NCBI GenBank assembly: GCA_016190825.1
Contig: JACPPV010000009.1
Coordinates: 129,328 to 193,327 of the forward strand
DNA: 64,000 nt
Direction: 5' to 3'
Origin: Chloroflexota bacterium
GTDB lineage: Bacteria; Chloroflexota; Dehalococcoidia; Dehalococcoidales; UBA2162
In this document: positions 27,011-35,647 of the stretch, piece after piece
Position numbering within the stretch: position 1 is the stretch's first letter
How the letters are laid out: every line of letters starts with the position of its first letter
Notes under the pieces: generated by a model
Seen by the model: only the letters and a program-made list of their open reading frames with translations
Databases searched by the model: none
What the model was told of the DNA's origin: nothing
Position numbers and translations under genes: made by a program

Positions 27011-27111
27011 AAATTCTCGCCCGCCTTAAGCAACTATTCATTTCATTCGGGAAGCCTGATTATTATACTTCGCCGTTCTGTTCCTGTCCAGCCCGTGAAA
27101 CGTAACAAAAA

Positions 27112-27175
27112 TCAGGGAACAAGAGCCAAGAAACAAACAATGCCCAAAGAACAACAATCCAATAGCCAAACATGG
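27112..27175 (+). repeat. purine-rich interspersed repeat, copy 1
   Basis: The stretch contains AACAAGAGCCAAGAAACA and AACAATCCAATAGCC, a purine-rich pattern without coding sense. Related sequence ends nth (55388-55452) and lies inverted at 57797-57858. Ends are not sharply defined. Confidence 0.5.
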
Positions 27176-27241
27176 GGCGAATCGTAATGACAGGCTGTGA
27201 CAGCGCTCGGAAACACCTCCAAATGAGAGCGTTTAATAGCT

Positions 27242-27347
27242 CCGTTCGCCCCCGTATCACGTACGGGGCAAGCTCTGAGCTTGTCGAAGGGCCGTTGTGG
27301 TTCCCTTCGTCTGCTCTCAGGGCAGGCTAACGGCTCACCACGAACGG
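27242..27347 (+). repeat. CCGTTCG-bounded hairpin repeat, copy 2
   Basis: This 106-bp copy has perfect 7-bp inverted ends, CCGTTCG and CGAACGG, and the internal CCCCGTA-TCACG-TACGGGG hairpin. It follows copy 1 (6052-6156) in order and lies between rsmI and guaB3. The rest of the 425-bp gap (27011-27435) holds only the purine-rich repeat and the guaB3 promoter. Confidence 0.8.
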
Positions 27348-27383
27348 CTTGGGTGAGTTGTTAAACAACCTCCCAAATTCGTC

Positions 27384-27413
27384 TTGACTTTGGCGCTGGG
27401 GCAATGCTATAGT
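27384..27413 (+). promoter_or_regulatory. promoter of guaB3
   Basis: TTGACT (27384-27389) and TATAGT (27408-27413) are 18 bp apart, upstream of an AAAAAGGAG ribosome binding site. Confidence 0.75.
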
Positions 27414-27435
27414 TACAGTTTAAAAAGGAGACACC

Positions 27436-28575
27436 ATGGAAGCTCCGAGATTCAAACAGCTCCGCCGTTCATACGGCTTTGATGAAGTAGCGATTGTGCC
27501 CGGGGATGTGACGATTAACCCGGAGCAGACAAATATTGAGGCGAAGTTTGGAGATGTGATCATCCCGGTCCCAATCTTGGCCGCCGCAATGGATGCGGTC
27601 ACCGATGTGAATTTCGCTGTCCATATGAGCATGGTGGGCGGGCTGGCTGTGCTCAATATTGAGGGAGTGCAGACTCGTTACGATAATCCACACGAAGTGC
27701 TCGACCAGATTGCACGGGCGCCGCAAGCGGAAGTCACCGCTCTTCTCCAAAAGGTATACGCCCAGCCAGTAAAGGAAAACCTCGTCGGGGAACGCATCCA
27801 GGCGATAAAAAAGGGCGGCGCAATCTGTGCCGTTGCCATGGCGCCAGCCAACACCAAACGCTTCGCTTCATTAGTCGTCGAGGCTAAAGCCGATATCCTG
27901 GTGGTGCAATCCACCGTCACAACCGCCCGTCACATTTCGAAGAGCTACCGGGGGTTGATTTTCTCTGAACTGGTACAATCGGTCCCGGTCCCCGTCATCG
28001 TCGGCAACTGCGTCAGCTACAATGCCTGCCTCGAGCTGATGCGCACCGGGATACATGGAGTCCTCGTCGGCGTAGGACCGGGAGCTGCCTGCACAAGCAG
28101 GGAGGTCCTCGGCATCGGCGTGCCTCAGATCACCGCCACCATAGACTGCGCCGCTGCGCGCGACCACTTTTTTGAGGAAACAGGACGATATGTGCCGATT
28201 ATAACCGATGGCGGGATGCGCCGGGGCGGAGACGTGTGCAAAGCCATAACCGCCGGCGCCGATGCCGTCATGCTGGGTTCAGTCTTTGCCCAGACAAAGG
28301 AAGCCCCCGGCCTGGGCTACGAGTGGGGGATGTCTCAACCCCATGGAACACTGCCGAGGGGGACACGGATAAAGGTTGGCACCAGCGGAACCCTCGAACA
28401 GATACTTTTCGGACCGACTTCTTTGACTGATGGCAGCCAGAACCTGGTGGGCGCTCTCCGTACCGCGATGGGAGTATGCGGAGCTTTCACAATCCAGGAT
28501 ATGCACCGGACAGAGATGGTCATTGCTCCCGCTATCACCACAGAGGGCAAGTCCTGGCAACTCGTCCAGCACTAA
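27436..28575 (+). CDS. GuaB3-type IMP dehydrogenase-like protein
   Basis: The 379-residue TIM-barrel protein shows the IMPDH core: AAAMDAVTD near the N-terminus, the catalytic Cys in GVGPGAACTSREV, the phosphate-binding ITDGGMRRGGDV and MLGSVFA. The two CBS domains of true GuaB are missing, and length and sequence fit the GuaB3 family (known best from Actinobacteria). IMPDH oxidises IMP to XMP; activity of GuaB3 proteins as a GMP reductase or IMPDH is debated. It has its own promoter and a clear ribosome binding site. Confidence 0.88.
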   Translation: MEAPRFKQLRRSYGFDEVAIVPGDVTINPEQTNIEAKFGDVIIPVPILAAAMDAVTDVNFAVHMSMVGGLAVLNIEGVQTRYDNPHEVLDQIARAPQAEVTALLQKVYAQPVKENLVGERIQAIKKGGAICAVAMAPANTKRFASLVVEAKADILVVQSTVTTARHISKSYRGLIFSELVQSVPVPVIVGNCVSYNACLELMRTGIHGVLVGVGPGAACTSREVLGIGVPQITATIDCAAARDHFFEETGRYVPIITDGGMRRGGDVCKAITAGADAVMLGSVFAQTKEAPGLGYEWGMSQPHGTLPRGTRIKVGTSGTLEQILFGPTSLTDGSQNLVGALRTAMGVCGAFTIQDMHRTEMVIAPAITTEGKSWQLVQH

Positions 28576-28755
28576 TACTCACCTGCATCTCTCCCACGAG
28601 GAGAGAGAAACCGGTAACTGCGCCTTCTTACGCGGCTAAGTAATATTGGACTGACCAAAACGCTTCACAATGGAAAACAGCCCATGGAACGGCAGCGGGA
28701 CCACAACACCTTGAAGCGTCCGGTAGAGCAAAACCGCCGCGCAGGACGTGGGCGG

Positions 28756-29511
28756 TTACTCTCCTTCCTCTTCCTCAGCCACGTGGTGGGGTTCATGGTT
28801 GATGCGGGGAATCAGTGCCCCTGCTTTCTCCCTCCGGCGGGGCAATGGGAAGGACATGCTGTCAATCGTCTGCCGCACGTTCTTGAGCTTCTCCGTCGCG
28901 GCAGCCTCAATGACAACACAATCAATCCCCGCCTCCCACAAAGCCTGAAGTTCGCTGCTCGTAACATTCGCTGAGATAGGGGCAAGCAAAGGCTTTGTGA
29001 GCAGGTTGCCGAAACGCTGCAACAGCAACAGGCGCTCCCACGTGAGAGAATCATCCCCCGCTGTTGCGGTCATAAACACCGCATCCACCGGCAAATCATT
29101 GACAACGCGCAGTAAGCCATCACCAAGTGAGGCATCGACCGCAAGTATCTTTCCTAGCTGGCTGCCTTGAATCACCTCAACCGGGGCATGCACCGGGAAA
29201 ACAATAAAGTCGCATCCCTTCCCGGCAAGGTCTGGCACACCGACGCCGGCCTCTTTCAACCAGCCACCCCAGGGAATATCCAGTGCCCTTTGAGGCACCT
29301 TGTCCAGAGCTCCATCGGCGGGCAATGCTAGAATTAAGGCATCAGCGACTCCGACAAGACCGGCCAGACTTCCGACGCTCTCCGGGGCAACGCTTGCTGC
29401 CAGTTGCATTTTGGGTTTGGGCGGGGCTGGCTGGCGCGGACGAAAGCCCATCGGCTCGGGAGCCCCACCAGAAAGATGCTTCAGTTTATCTATGAACTTA
29501 CTCATCTGCAT
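28756..29511 (-). CDS. conserved hypothetical protein, alpha/beta barrel-like (251 aa)
   Basis: The product has alternating hydrophobic strands and helices (SLAGLVGVADALILAL, CDFIVFPV, GKILAVDASLG, AVFMTA, LLAPISANVTSSEL, GIDCVVIEA), as in a TIM barrel or flavin-type fold. A Pro/Lys linker occupies residues 20-35, and the C-terminus is acidic with an EEEEGE tail. The family is not recognised and no catalytic motif is evident. ATG at 29511 has GGAG 11 nt upstream; the frame is open for 25 more codons. It may be read with the DUF502 gene upstream, 71 bp away. Confidence 0.68.
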   Translation of the reverse strand: MQMSKFIDKLKHLSGGAPEPMGFRPRQPAPPKPKMQLAASVAPESVGSLAGLVGVADALILALPADGALDKVPQRALDIPWGGWLKEAGVGVPDLAGKGCDFIVFPVHAPVEVIQGSQLGKILAVDASLGDGLLRVVNDLPVDAVFMTATAGDDSLTWERLLLLQRFGNLLTKPLLAPISANVTSSELQALWEAGIDCVVIEAAATEKLKNVRQTIDSMSFPLPRRREKAGALIPRINHEPHHVAEEEEGE

Positions 29512-29582
29512 GCGCTGAATATCTCCATTAACTAAGCGATAGCATAATCGGTGGTGAGGGCGGAAGTCAAGCCCGCGTGCAT

Positions 29583-30218
29583 TCAAACTTTCCTGAACAG
29601 CTTGGACTGGATTTCGGGCGATAACATAGCGCCACCAGAAACAACGATCTTGAAGGCTTCCTCAACGGGAATGTTGGTACGGACAATATCCTGCTCTTTG
29701 ACTATTTCCAGGAAACCGGAAGTCGGGTTTGGAGCAGTGGGGATAAACACGGTGAAAAGCTTCTCGCCGCTCTCCGAAACCGTTTCATTGGTGACGAAAC
29801 CGATAGCTCTCATACCAGCCCGGGGAAACTCAACCAGTACCACCTGAGCAAACTGGCCTCTTCCAGAAGCAGAAAACCGCTTCAAGAACTCCCGCACACC
29901 TGTATACACATACCGGAATACGGGAACCCGTGCCAACAACGCCTCGCCGAAGAGGATCAACCTGCGCCCCAGGACGTTGTCAGCTATCAGTCCAACCAGG
30001 TAGATCAGTATCAGACCGACCGCCAGGCCGACACCCGGCAACCGCCGCCCCAGAATTGCCCGAATCGGCGGCTGCAACAAACCGTCTATGGCTGAAAAAA
30101 TCCAGACCAACACCCAGATAGCGATGACAATCGGCACTACTACCAAAAGACCTTCGAGAAACTGGGCGCCGATTTTCCGGCGAATCCGTTGTCCGTTCGT
30201 TTGTTTTATCTCTTCCAT
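29583..30218 (-). CDS. DUF502 membrane protein
   Basis: The 211-residue protein has two membrane helices (about 19-40 and 60-85) with a short Pro-rich loop, then a soluble domain with ARVPVFRYVYTGVREF, LVEFPRAGMRAIGFVT and VFIPTAPNPTSGF, the hallmark of DUF502. In many bacteria DUF502 proteins are envelope-linked and of unknown role. ATG at 30218 (MEEIKQ) is preferred; a TTG 11 codons upstream is possible. Confidence 0.85.
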   Translation of the reverse strand: MEEIKQTNGQRIRRKIGAQFLEGLLVVVPIVIAIWVLVWIFSAIDGLLQPPIRAILGRRLPGVGLAVGLILIYLVGLIADNVLGRRLILFGEALLARVPVFRYVYTGVREFLKRFSASGRGQFAQVVLVEFPRAGMRAIGFVTNETVSESGEKLFTVFIPTAPNPTSGFLEIVKEQDIVRTNIPVEEAFKIVVSGGAMLSPEIQSKLFRKV

Positions 30219-30310
30219 TTTCTTTACGCTCACATCCCTGCTGGTATACAAGAATGACAGTGATGATTTTGACTCCCCAGGATGCTGGCGGTCCGATTTA
30301 CAGAAGCCTG

Positions 30311-31381
30311 CTATCTCTTGAGGTAGATTTTTCTAACTCTTCTGGCGGCATTGATTCGTTCCAGCGCCAGCATATCGGCCACTTTTGCCGTCGTCAGCCC
30401 CTCCACTTTGGCCCGGGTGATAATCCTCTCCATGGTGTGATAGATTTCTGCTGTCTGCGCCCGCGCCTGCTCAGCATCATATCGAGTCAACTCCATCGCC
30501 AGGTTAACAACCCCGCCGGCATTGATGATGTAGTCCGGTGCGTAGAGGATACCTCGCGCTTGTAGCAGCTCTGCGTCTGGGTCCTCCTCAAGCTGGTTGT
30601 TCGCCCCGCCGGCGATTACCCTGCATTTGAGTCGCGGGATCGTCTGGCGGTTCAGAACGGCGCCGAGAGCGTTTGGCGAAAACACATCGCATTGAACATC
30701 ATAAATCGCCCCAGCATCAACCGCCGTCGCCCCGAATTCCTGCCTGGCTCTCTCAAGTGCCTGTAAGCTGACATCGGTGACAATCAAATTTGCGCCGTCA
30801 TCCCGGAGAAGGCTGGCGAGATGCGAGCCCACCTTACCGACGCCCTGGATAACCACGGTCCGGCCGTGTACTGATTCGGAACCGAATGCCTCCTTGAGGC
30901 ATGCCTTCATCCCCTGGTAAACGCCGAAGGCAGTCATCGCCGAAGAGTCGCCGCTGCCTCCCCAGGAAAGGGGCAAGCCGGTGACATGGGCCGTCTCGGC
31001 GCGGATATTCTGCATATCTGGAACTGTTGTGCCAACATCCTCGCAGATGATGTACCGCCCGTTGAGTGACTCGACGAAGCGTCCCAGGGAGCGGAAAAGG
31101 GCATCGCTTTTGTCTTTGTTGGGATCGCCGATAACAACGGTTTTTCCGCCGCCGAGGTTAAGCCCGGCCACTGCTGACTTGTAAGTCATCGCCTGTCCCA
31201 AGCGGAGCACATCCAGGATAGCTTCTTCCTCAGTGCGGTAAGGCCACATCCGTACACCGCCAAGCGCGGGACCGAGGGTAGTATCATGTATACTGATGAT
31301 CGCCCTGAGACCGGCCTGTGGATCGGAGCAGAAAACAAGCTGCTCGTAGTCATGCCGTTCCATGTATTCGATTATCTTCAT
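30311..31381 (-). CDS. leucine/valine dehydrogenase (Glu/Leu/Phe/Val dehydrogenase family)
   Basis: The 356-residue enzyme has the catalytic Lys in AGLNLGGGKTVVIGDP, the family motif GPALGGVRMW near the N-terminus, and a Rossmann GVGKVGSHLA for NAD. It reversibly deaminates branched-chain amino acids. Sequence favours leucine dehydrogenase over glutamate dehydrogenase, which is longer. The ATG is close to the Cys-rich gene on the same strand, 21 bp downstream of its stop. Confidence 0.9.
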   Translation of the reverse strand: MKIIEYMERHDYEQLVFCSDPQAGLRAIISIHDTTLGPALGGVRMWPYRTEEEAILDVLRLGQAMTYKSAVAGLNLGGGKTVVIGDPNKDKSDALFRSLGRFVESLNGRYIICEDVGTTVPDMQNIRAETAHVTGLPLSWGGSGDSSAMTAFGVYQGMKACLKEAFGSESVHGRTVVIQGVGKVGSHLASLLRDDGANLIVTDVSLQALERARQEFGATAVDAGAIYDVQCDVFSPNALGAVLNRQTIPRLKCRVIAGGANNQLEEDPDAELLQARGILYAPDYIINAGGVVNLAMELTRYDAEQARAQTAEIYHTMERIITRAKVEGLTTAKVADMLALERINAARRVRKIYLKR

Positions 31382-31402
31382 ACAGCTTCAATCCTCCAGA
31401 TT

Positions 31403-31993
31403 TCAGCGTCCCTTTTCTTCCACAGGCAAAGATAAACTGCGTTCTACTTCCGGCTCCGCCCTCTGTCGCTCCCTGAACCGCTCGACGATATTCTTAGCCC
31501 TGACAAGGGCGCGGCCAATGCCGTATTTCTTGCTGAGCCGCAGCGGCACACAGCAGCAGGCACAGCAATTGCAGATAGCGTACAAGTCCTGCCGGCACTT
31601 GATGATGGTATGAATCGATCCTTCACCTTCGCACTGCCTTAAGATGGCTCTCGCTTCTTCTTTGGTTATCTCCCGGTACTCTTTGGGCCGCTCTCCAGAG
31701 AAGATATTCCGGCTGGCGCTGACCATTATCTCGCTCTCTATCGTGCGGTGGCAATTATGAAATACCTGGCGGCAGGTGCAAGGGACAACTGTCAGACCGG
31801 ATGACATATCAATAATCTCGTCCGCTTCTGCCGGCGTCAGAAGATATGCCCCGCTTACGTTGCGACCGTAGAGGTTGGCTACCGCCCGCACCAGTCCGCC
31901 AATCAGTGGAACCCGGGTCCACTTCGCCTGAAAGATATAATATCGGAGAAACCATTCCCGGTGCCTGTTGTAGAATCTGAAAGAATGATGCAT
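31403..31993 (-). CDS. Cys-rich putative Fe-S protein (196 aa)
   Basis: The protein has 11 Cys between residues 72 and 148: CTC and C81, then C121, C133 and a dense CNCCACCC at 141-148. This fits one or two Fe-S clusters. It lacks the CxxCxxCxxxC ferredoxin pattern. N-terminal residues 1-60 are basic and aromatic with a short hydrophobic stretch. A TATAAT lies 9 nt before the ATG and no ribosome binding site is seen. The leucine dehydrogenase gene follows 21 bp after its stop. No function is assigned. Confidence 0.75.
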   Translation of the reverse strand: MHHSFRFYNRHREWFLRYYIFQAKWTRVPLIGGLVRAVANLYGRNVSGAYLLTPAEADEIIDMSSGLTVVPCTCRQVFHNCHRTIESEIMVSASRNIFSGERPKEYREITKEEARAILRQCEGEGSIHTIIKCRQDLYAICNCCACCCVPLRLSKKYGIGRALVRAKNIVERFRERQRAEPEVERSLSLPVEEKGR

Positions 31994-32002
31994 CCTGAGC
32001 GT

Positions 32003-32008
32003 ATTATA
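32003..32008 (-). promoter_or_regulatory. -10 box of the Cys-rich gene
   Basis: TATAAT on the minus strand ends 9 nt before the ATG at 31993, again of the leaderless type. On the plus strand the same place reads TATTATA and could serve the small rightward frame at 32020. Confidence 0.55.
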
Positions 32009-32019
32009 GCACTACAGGC

Positions 32020-32169
32020 ATGGATAACAAAACTGGAGCCAGCGGAAAATCTGAGACAAAATTTGCCGCCTCCTTCAAGAAATACGTGACAAAGGCATGG
32101 CGGCTATGCGATGATATAAGCTATCAAGAATGTGAAGTAACGCGCAGACATAACATTCACACTATGTGA
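32020..32169 (+). CDS. possible small protein (49 aa)
   Basis: A 49-codon frame starts with ATG at 32020, 12 nt after TATTAT, and ends just before pycB. The product is Lys-rich at the N-terminus and contains KKYVTKAWRLCDDI. There is no ribosome binding site and no recognised family, so this may be chance. If real, it is the first gene of the pycB transcript. Confidence 0.3.
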   Translation: MDNKTGASGKSETKFAASFKKYVTKAWRLCDDISYQECEVTRRHNIHTM

Positions 32170-32177
32170 GAGGTCAA

Positions 32178-33908
32178 ATGGGGATTCAAATAACCGATAC
32201 CACGCTACGGGACGCTCATCAATCGCTTATCGCCACACGCATGAGAACGAGGGACATGCTGCCGATCGCCGAAAAGCTCGACCAGGTGGGGTTTTTCTCG
32301 CTCGAAGTCTGGGGAGGGGCAACCTTTGATGCCTGCATCAGGTTCCTCAACGAGGACCCATGGGAACGTTTGCAGGCTTTGCGGGCGAAGATAAAGAATA
32401 CCCGCTTGCAAATGCTGTTGAGAGGGCAGAATCTCGTCGGCTACCGTCATTACCCGGATGACGTTCTCCGGGAGTTCATCCGATTATCAGTTAAGAATGG
32501 CATCGATGTCTTCCGGATATTCGATGCGCTAAACGACGTGAGGAATATGGAGCTGGCAATAAAGGTCGCCAAGGACTGCAAGGCGCATGTCCAGGGCACC
32601 ATATGCTATACCACCAGCCCGGTCCACACGATAGACAATTTTGGCCGGATGGCGGCTACGCTCGAAAGCCTGGGATGCGATTCTATCTGCATCAAAGATA
32701 TGGCAGGGCTGATTTCCCCCGTTGCTGCCACTCAAATGGTAACAGCAATCAAGCAGAAAATAAAGATACCCCTAAACCTTCATTCTCACTGCTCGAGCGG
32801 GATGGCCCCGGCAAGTTATTATGCCGGAGCTGTAGCTGGAGTTGACATGGTTGATACTGCGTTTTCCGCGTTCGGCTGGGGGACGTCCCAACCGCCCACT
32901 GAGGGGATTGTGGCGGCTTTCAAGGATACCCCTTTTGATACCTGCCTGGATCTAGAACAACTTTACGAGATAGGCGAATACTTTGCCGCGGTGAGCCAGA
33001 AATACCGGATGCTCTTCACTGCCGAAGCCACCCGGCCCAGCGTGGATGTTCTCCTCCACCAGATTCCTGGAGGAATGCTCTCGAACCTGGTCAGCCAGCT
33101 CAGGGAGCAAGATGCGCTAGACAAAATGAGTGAGGTGCTGGAAGAAGTTCCCAGGGTGCGTAAAGACCTTGGCTATCCACCGCTCGTAACCCCCACAAGC
33201 CAGGTGGTCGGCACGCAGGCAGTACTCAACGTGCTCTCCGGTGTCCGCTACAAGCAGATAACCCAGGAGGTAAAAAACTACTTCCTCGGCCAGTACGGCC
33301 GGCCCCCGGCCGAGGTGAATGAAGAGCTAAGGAGAACGATAATCGGCGAAGAGGCACCAATAACCGTGCGTCCGGCGGATTTGATCAAGCCGGAGCTGGA
33401 AAAGCTGCGGGAGGATGGCCGCAAGCTGGGTATCTTGCACAAAGAAGAGGACCTTCTCACCTACGCCCTTTACCCGCAGGTTGCGGTAAAGTTCCTGCGA
33501 GGCGAGATTAAGGAAGAGGTCCTCGCCACCCCCAACCAGGTGCAGACCGGCTCAGCTTTGCCGAACCTGCCCACTGAGTTCGCCGTGGATGTTGACGGTG
33601 AGATCTTCAATGTAAAGATTGCCTCTGTCATCGGCAAGACGGTGGAAGTTGTTCAAAAGCCCAGGAAACCCTCGGGGGAAGCGCCCGGCGCGATAGTTTC
33701 CCCGATGGCAGGAATGGTCCTTTCCGTCGAGACGAAGAAAGGAAGCAGTATCCGCGAGGGCGATGTGGTAGCGACCATCGAAGCGATGAAGATGCATAAT
33801 GAAGTGCAATCGCCTTATAATGGAGTGGTAAAAGAGATTTTCGTCTTCGATGGTGAAGTGGTAAACGCCGGAGACGTGCTGATGGTGCTGGATTTAAATG
33901 GTAAGTAA
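32178..33908 (+). CDS. pycB: pyruvate/oxaloacetate carboxyltransferase with biotinyl domain (PycB/OadA)
   Basis: The 576-residue protein has an HMGL-like carboxyltransferase barrel with ITDTTLRDAHQS, the metal-binding HSHCSSG and the IKDMAG Lys, a PYC/OadA domain, and a C-terminal biotinyl domain with EAMKMHNE. With PycA it carboxylates pyruvate to oxaloacetate; as OadA it would run the reverse in a Na+ pump, but no oadB is nearby. ATG at 32178 follows GAGAGG; a GTG lies 4 codons upstream. It overlaps pycA by 11 bp. Confidence 0.93.
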   Translation: MGIQITDTTLRDAHQSLIATRMRTRDMLPIAEKLDQVGFFSLEVWGGATFDACIRFLNEDPWERLQALRAKIKNTRLQMLLRGQNLVGYRHYPDDVLREFIRLSVKNGIDVFRIFDALNDVRNMELAIKVAKDCKAHVQGTICYTTSPVHTIDNFGRMAATLESLGCDSICIKDMAGLISPVAATQMVTAIKQKIKIPLNLHSHCSSGMAPASYYAGAVAGVDMVDTAFSAFGWGTSQPPTEGIVAAFKDTPFDTCLDLEQLYEIGEYFAAVSQKYRMLFTAEATRPSVDVLLHQIPGGMLSNLVSQLREQDALDKMSEVLEEVPRVRKDLGYPPLVTPTSQVVGTQAVLNVLSGVRYKQITQEVKNYFLGQYGRPPAEVNEELRRTIIGEEAPITVRPADLIKPELEKLREDGRKLGILHKEEDLLTYALYPQVAVKFLRGEIKEEVLATPNQVQTGSALPNLPTEFAVDVDGEIFNVKIASVIGKTVEVVQKPRKPSGEAPGAIVSPMAGMVLSVETKKGSSIREGDVVATIEAMKMHNEVQSPYNGVVKEIFVFDGEVVNAGDVLMVLDLNGK

Positions 33909-35394
33909 GATTCTTGTCGCCAACCGCGGGGAGATAGCCATCCGGGTAATGCGCGCCTGCCGGGAGATGGGGATACCATCGGTAGCGGTCTATTCCCAGG
34001 CAGACGAAGGCGCGCTGTTCGCCAAATACGCCAACGAAGCCTATTTCCTGGGGGGGGCGCCGGCGACAGAGAGCTATCTCAATATAAAGAAGATAATTAC
34101 TATCGCCAGGGACTGCGGCGCTGATGCCATTCACCCCGGCTACGGATTTCTCGCCCAGAACCCCAACTTCGCCTATGCCTGTGAGCTCGAGGGAATAAAA
34201 TTCATTGGTCCGTCCAGCAAAGTGCTGGAGCTCATGGGAAATAAAGTAGCGGCGCGGCGGGAAATGGCAGAAGCCGGCGTGCCTACCGTCCCCGGCACCG
34301 ATGGGACCGTGTCCGATTTCAGCAAGGCAAGGGAGGTCATCGCTGATATTGGCTTTCCGGTCATAATCAAACCTTCAGGCGGCGGAGGCGGGATCGGGAT
34401 GACGGTTGTCAATAGCGAGACGGAGTTACAGAAAGCCCTGGAATCAGCCCGGGTGATTGCCAACAGTACTTTCGGGCTGGCCGATGTCTATATCGAGAAA
34501 TACCTTCCTCACCCGCGCCACATCGAGATTCAAATTCTTGCTGATGCATATGGTAACACCATCCACCTGGGAGAGCGCGAATGCTCTATCCAGAGACGCT
34601 ATCAGAAGATAATCGAAGAAGCACCTTCCCCGGCAGTAACGCCAGAGTTGCGGCGCGAAATGGGCGAAGTGGCCGTAAGAGCGGCGAAGTGGGTAAACTA
34701 CGAAGGGGCAGGGACAATCGAATTCTTGTTCTCTGAGGGGAAATTTTACTTTCTGGAGGCGAACACACGTATCCAGGTGGAACACGCCATCACGGAAGTG
34801 GTAACCGGTGTCGATATTGTTAAGGAGCAGATAAGCGTTGCCCGCGGGGAGCGCCTCAGTTACAAACAGGAAGATATCACCATGAACGGCTGGGCGATAG
34901 AATGCCGCATAAACGCCGAGGACCCGTTGAACAACTTTGCCCCGTCTCCCGGCAAGCTGAGACACTATCGCTCCCCGGGCGGAATCGGTATCCGCATAGA
35001 CAGCGGCGTACATACAGCCTACACCATACCTTCTGCCTATGACCCGATGATTTCAAAACTTATTGCCTGGGGTAGGAACCGCAATGAGGCCATCAACCGG
35101 ATGCGCCGGGCGCTTTACGAATACATTATAGTCGGTGTAAAAACCAACATCCCATTCCACAAAGCGGTTATGGAAAATCCTCGCTTCGTCAGCGGGGAAC
35201 TGGGGACCCATTTCATCTCGCAGGAGACCTCCCTCGTCAATGATATGAAATGTATCATGGAGCGCGAACAGCCGCTCGAAGAGAAGCTTTCAGAGATATT
35301 CGCTGATAAGAGGAAAGTGGCGGCGATCGCCGCCGTAACCGCTTTCACCCAGATGCATTCGCACGGGGTCCGAAAAGAAAGTCCGGAGGAGTGA
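33898..35394 (+). CDS. pycA: pyruvate carboxylase subunit A (biotin carboxylase)
   Basis: The 498-residue protein has the ATP-grasp biotin carboxylase fold: KILVANRGEIAIRVMRACRE at the N-terminus, HPGYGFLAQN, KPSGGGGGIGM as ATP loop, and the EANTRIQVEHAITEVVTGVD segment. It carboxylates biotin on PycB. Its start lies within the last codons of pycB (11-bp overlap), so the two are coupled. Confidence 0.93.
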   Translation: MVSKILVANRGEIAIRVMRACREMGIPSVAVYSQADEGALFAKYANEAYFLGGAPATESYLNIKKIITIARDCGADAIHPGYGFLAQNPNFAYACELEGIKFIGPSSKVLELMGNKVAARREMAEAGVPTVPGTDGTVSDFSKAREVIADIGFPVIIKPSGGGGGIGMTVVNSETELQKALESARVIANSTFGLADVYIEKYLPHPRHIEIQILADAYGNTIHLGERECSIQRRYQKIIEEAPSPAVTPELRREMGEVAVRAAKWVNYEGAGTIEFLFSEGKFYFLEANTRIQVEHAITEVVTGVDIVKEQISVARGERLSYKQEDITMNGWAIECRINAEDPLNNFAPSPGKLRHYRSPGGIGIRIDSGVHTAYTIPSAYDPMISKLIAWGRNRNEAINRMRRALYEYIIVGVKTNIPFHKAVMENPRFVSGELGTHFISQETSLVNDMKCIMEREQPLEEKLSEIFADKRKVAAIAAVTAFTQMHSHGVRKESPEE

Positions 35395-35420
35395 ACGGCG
35401 GTGGTTTCGCCTCACCTTAC

Positions 35421-35507
35421 CATTCCCGCGCAAACGGGAATCTACCTCCACCACCTGGATCCGGCTCCCATGTCTGTGCATGGGACAAGTTTCGCCGGAA
35501 TGACAGT
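35421..35507 (+). repeat. bipartite hairpin repeat, copy 2
   Basis: It begins CATTCCCGCGCAAACGGGAATC and continues with CCCATGTCTGTGCATGGGAC and ends CGGAATGACAGT, the same plan as copies 1 and 3 but with diverged arms. It fills most of the gap between pycA and the rpsF promoter. Confidence 0.7.
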
Positions 35508-35584
35508 CTTGGACTGGGATTGCCTCGCGTAGTTCCACCCCGAGCCTTAAAGGAATCTCCCCGAATGGTTCATCCGCTCTTGTA

Positions 35585-35614
35585 TTGCCTGTTCGCGTTG
35601 TAGTATAGTATAAT
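35585..35614 (+). promoter_or_regulatory. promoter of rpsF-ssb-rpsR
   Basis: TTGCCT (35585-35590) and TATAAT (35609-35614) are 18 bp apart. GGGAGAAAGA serves as the ribosome binding site of rpsF. Confidence 0.65.
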
Positions 35615-35647
35615 CCATTGTGATTTTTTGGGAGAAAGATTAGCAAG

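Noticed and set aside
27063..27260. Minus-strand frame in the rsmI-guaB3 gap
   Set aside because: It runs through repeat sequence and has no known motif; considered chance.
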